Shown: positions 22,935-24,248 of the stretch, in pieces
Numbering within the stretch: the first letter of the stretch is position 1
How the letters are laid out: every line of letters starts with the position of its first letter
DNA from: an uncultured Blautia sp.
GTDB taxonomy: Bacteria; Bacillota; Clostridia; Lachnospirales; Lachnospiraceae
Reading direction: 5' to 3'
DNA: 24,248 bases
NCBI RefSeq assembly: GCF_934372025.1
Contig: NZ_CAKROJ010000036.1
Coordinates: forward strand, 1-24,248
The notes under the pieces: generated by a model
The model's database searches: none
What the model was told of the DNA's origin: nothing
The model's input: only the letters and a program-made list of their open reading frames with translations
Made by a program: the position numbers and the translations under genes

Positions 22935-23813
22935 ATGCAGGGAAAAATTATCAAAGGAATTGCAGGTTTCTATTATGTATACGGAGAAGATGATGTGCTT
23001 TATGAATGTAAGGCAAAGGGGATTTTCCGCAAAGATAACCAGAAACCGCTTGTGGGTGACAATGTAGAAATTACAGTGTTGGATGAACAGGAACAGACAG
23101 GAAATCTGATCAGAATTCTTCCGCGTAAGAATTCCCTGATTCGTCCGGCAGTTGCCAACGTTGATCAGGCATTTGTGATTTTTGCAATGGAAAATCCAAA
23201 ACCTAATTTCATGCTGTTGGACCGTTTTCTTATTATGATGGAGCAGTCAGGAGTTCCGGTTGTGATATGTTTTAACAAAAAAGATCTTGCGGAAGAGAAA
23301 GAAACAGAAGCGCTTTGTGAAATATACCGCAACTGTGGCTATCAGGTGATTCTTTCAAGTGCATTGGAGCAGGACGGAATTGATGAAATCCACAGAATTC
23401 TCAAAGGAAAAACAACTGTTGTAGCAGGTCCGTCCGGAGTTGGAAAATCCTCTCTGACCAATCTGCTGCAGGGAGAAGTGCAGATGGAGACCGGCGAAAT
23501 CAGCCGAAAGCTGAAAAGAGGACGTCATACGACTCGTCATTCGCAGGTCATCCCTGTAGGAGAAGATACTTTTCTGATGGATACACCGGGATTCTCCTCG
23601 CTTTATCTTACAGATATGGAAGAACAGGAACTGAAAGAATATTTCCCGGAATTCCGAAAATACGAAGATGCATGCAGGTTTCAGGGATGCAGACATATCC
23701 ATGAACCGGGATGCAGAGTAAAAGAAGCACTGGAAAACGGAGAAATCAGCAGTCTCAGATACGAAGATTATCTTAGTTTATATGAAGAATTGAAAGAGAA
23801 AAGGAGATATTAA
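22935..23813 (+). CDS. rsgA: Small-subunit ribosome biogenesis GTPase RsgA
   Basis: RsgA (YjeQ/YloQ) is a circularly permuted GTPase that aids late 30S assembly. The 292-residue protein has an N-terminal OB fold (about 1-70), G4 NKKD (114-117), G1 GPSGVGKS (165-172), G3 DTPG (216-219) and the zinc finger with Cys247, Cys252, His254 and Cys260. The G-motif order G4-G1-G3 confirms the permutation. It begins 3 bp after prkC, and in Bacillus it is a known PrkC substrate, so linkage to the kinase makes sense. rpe follows after 4 bp. Confidence 0.98.
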   Translation: MQGKIIKGIAGFYYVYGEDDVLYECKAKGIFRKDNQKPLVGDNVEITVLDEQEQTGNLIRILPRKNSLIRPAVANVDQAFVIFAMENPKPNFMLLDRFLIMMEQSGVPVVICFNKKDLAEEKETEALCEIYRNCGYQVILSSALEQDGIDEIHRILKGKTTVVAGPSGVGKSSLTNLLQGEVQMETGEISRKLKRGRHTTRHSQVIPVGEDTFLMDTPGFSSLYLTDMEEQELKEYFPEFRKYEDACRFQGCRHIHEPGCRVKEALENGEISSLRYEDYLSLYEELKEKRRY

Positions 23814-23817
23814 TTAA

Positions 23818-24248
23818 ATGGAATATCGATTGTGCCCTTCGATTTTATCAGCGGATTTTAACCGTCTGGGTGAACAGATTCAGACTCTGGAAAAAGCCGG
23901 AGTAGAATGGCTTCACATTGATGTTATGGATGGAGATTTTGTACCGAGCATATCATTTGGAATGCCGGTAATCCGTTCTATTCGTAAAGAATCAAAAATG
24001 TTTTTTGACGTGCATCTGATGGTTTCAGCACCGGAACGCTATATTCAGGATTTTGTGGAATGTGGTGCAGACTCCATTACTGTGCATGCAGAAGCCTGCG
24101 AGGATCTGGAGAGAGCAATTGAACTGATCAGAGATGCCGGTGTAAAAGTTGGTGTGTCTATCAAACCGGCAACACCAGTAAATGATATCAGCCATCTTCT
24201 GGATGAAGTAGATATGGTTTTGATCATGACAGTACAGCCGGGATTTGG
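23818..24248 (+). CDS. rpe: Ribulose-phosphate 3-epimerase, partial (C-terminus beyond the window)
   Basis: The first 143 codons are present. Rpe interconverts ribulose-5-phosphate and xylulose-5-phosphate in the pentose phosphate pathway. Visible motifs are CPSILSADF (6-14), HIDVMDGDFVPS (33-44) with metal-binding His and Asp, FDVHLMV (63-69), VHAEA, and MTVQPGFG at the window edge. The ATG at 23818 has AAGGAG 11 nt upstream, a rather long spacer. rsgA-rpe is a common clostridial pair. Confidence 0.97.
   Translation, partial: MEYRLCPSILSADFNRLGEQIQTLEKAGVEWLHIDVMDGDFVPSISFGMPVIRSIRKESKMFFDVHLMVSAPERYIQDFVECGADSITVHAEACEDLERAIELIRDAGVKVGVSIKPATPVNDISHLLDEVDMVLIMTVQPGF

Noticed and set aside
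1..24248. CRISPR arrays, insertion sequences, tRNA or rRNA genes
   Set aside because: No spaced identical repeats, transposase-like proteins, tRNA TPsiC-loop motifs in gaps or rRNA segments were seen; gaps between genes are mostly too short to hold them.

Overview
The window looks like a chromosome segment of a low-to-medium G+C anaerobic Firmicute, most likely Lachnospiraceae (Blautia/Ruminococcus/Dorea-like). This rests on the clostridial order priA-def-fmt-Zn protease-rsmB-rlmN-prpC-prkC-rsgA-rpe, a short clostridial-type ThiC, AGGAGG ribosome sites, and a surface protein with a PKTGD-type sorting signal. I saw no tRNA, rRNA, insertion sequence, prophage or CRISPR array.

Region 1 (1-1500, minus strand) holds the N-terminal part of an EutJ-like Hsp70-fold protein and, upstream of it, a YqeA-like carbamate kinase. 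A near-consensus promoter (TTGCAA-17-TATAAT) drives both. Region 2 (1509-5656, plus strand) is a four-gene sugar cassette: aldose-1-epimerase-like protein, class II aldolase, AGE-family (YihS-like) isomerase and PfkB kinase. It has its own extended -10 promoter and ends at a strong terminator that overlaps the last stop codon. The gene set copies the logic of an EMP-type route (mutarotase, aldose-ketose isomerase, ketose kinase, aldolase), including the sulfoquinovose sulfo-EMP routes. However, the isomerase lacks residues remembered as binding the sulfonate in YihS, so the substrate is open.

Region 3 (5657-7304) is a promoter, a leader of about 175 nt with hairpins and a possible 26-codon upstream ORF, and a secreted acidic cell-wall-anchored protein. 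Region 4 (7323-11646, minus strand) is a thiamine operon thiW-thiM-thiE-thiD-thiC behind a TPP riboswitch with a transcription terminator. It covers pyrimidine synthesis, thiazole salvage and coupling, but not thiazole synthesis.

Region 5 (11663-24248, plus strand) starts with a promoter divergent from the thi promoter. It is a tightly packed housekeeping operon: a divergent MurE, replication restart (priA), N-terminal formyl group handling (def, fmt), a membrane zinc protease, rRNA methylation (rsmB, rlmN), the Ser/Thr phosphatase-kinase pair (prpC-prkC), ribosome assembly GTPase rsgA and the start of rpe. Genes overlap or lie within 33 bp, with no internal terminator seen. The least ordinary parts are the sugar cassette, the leader of the surface protein, the divergent MurE and the carbamate kinase with a changed N-terminal motif.
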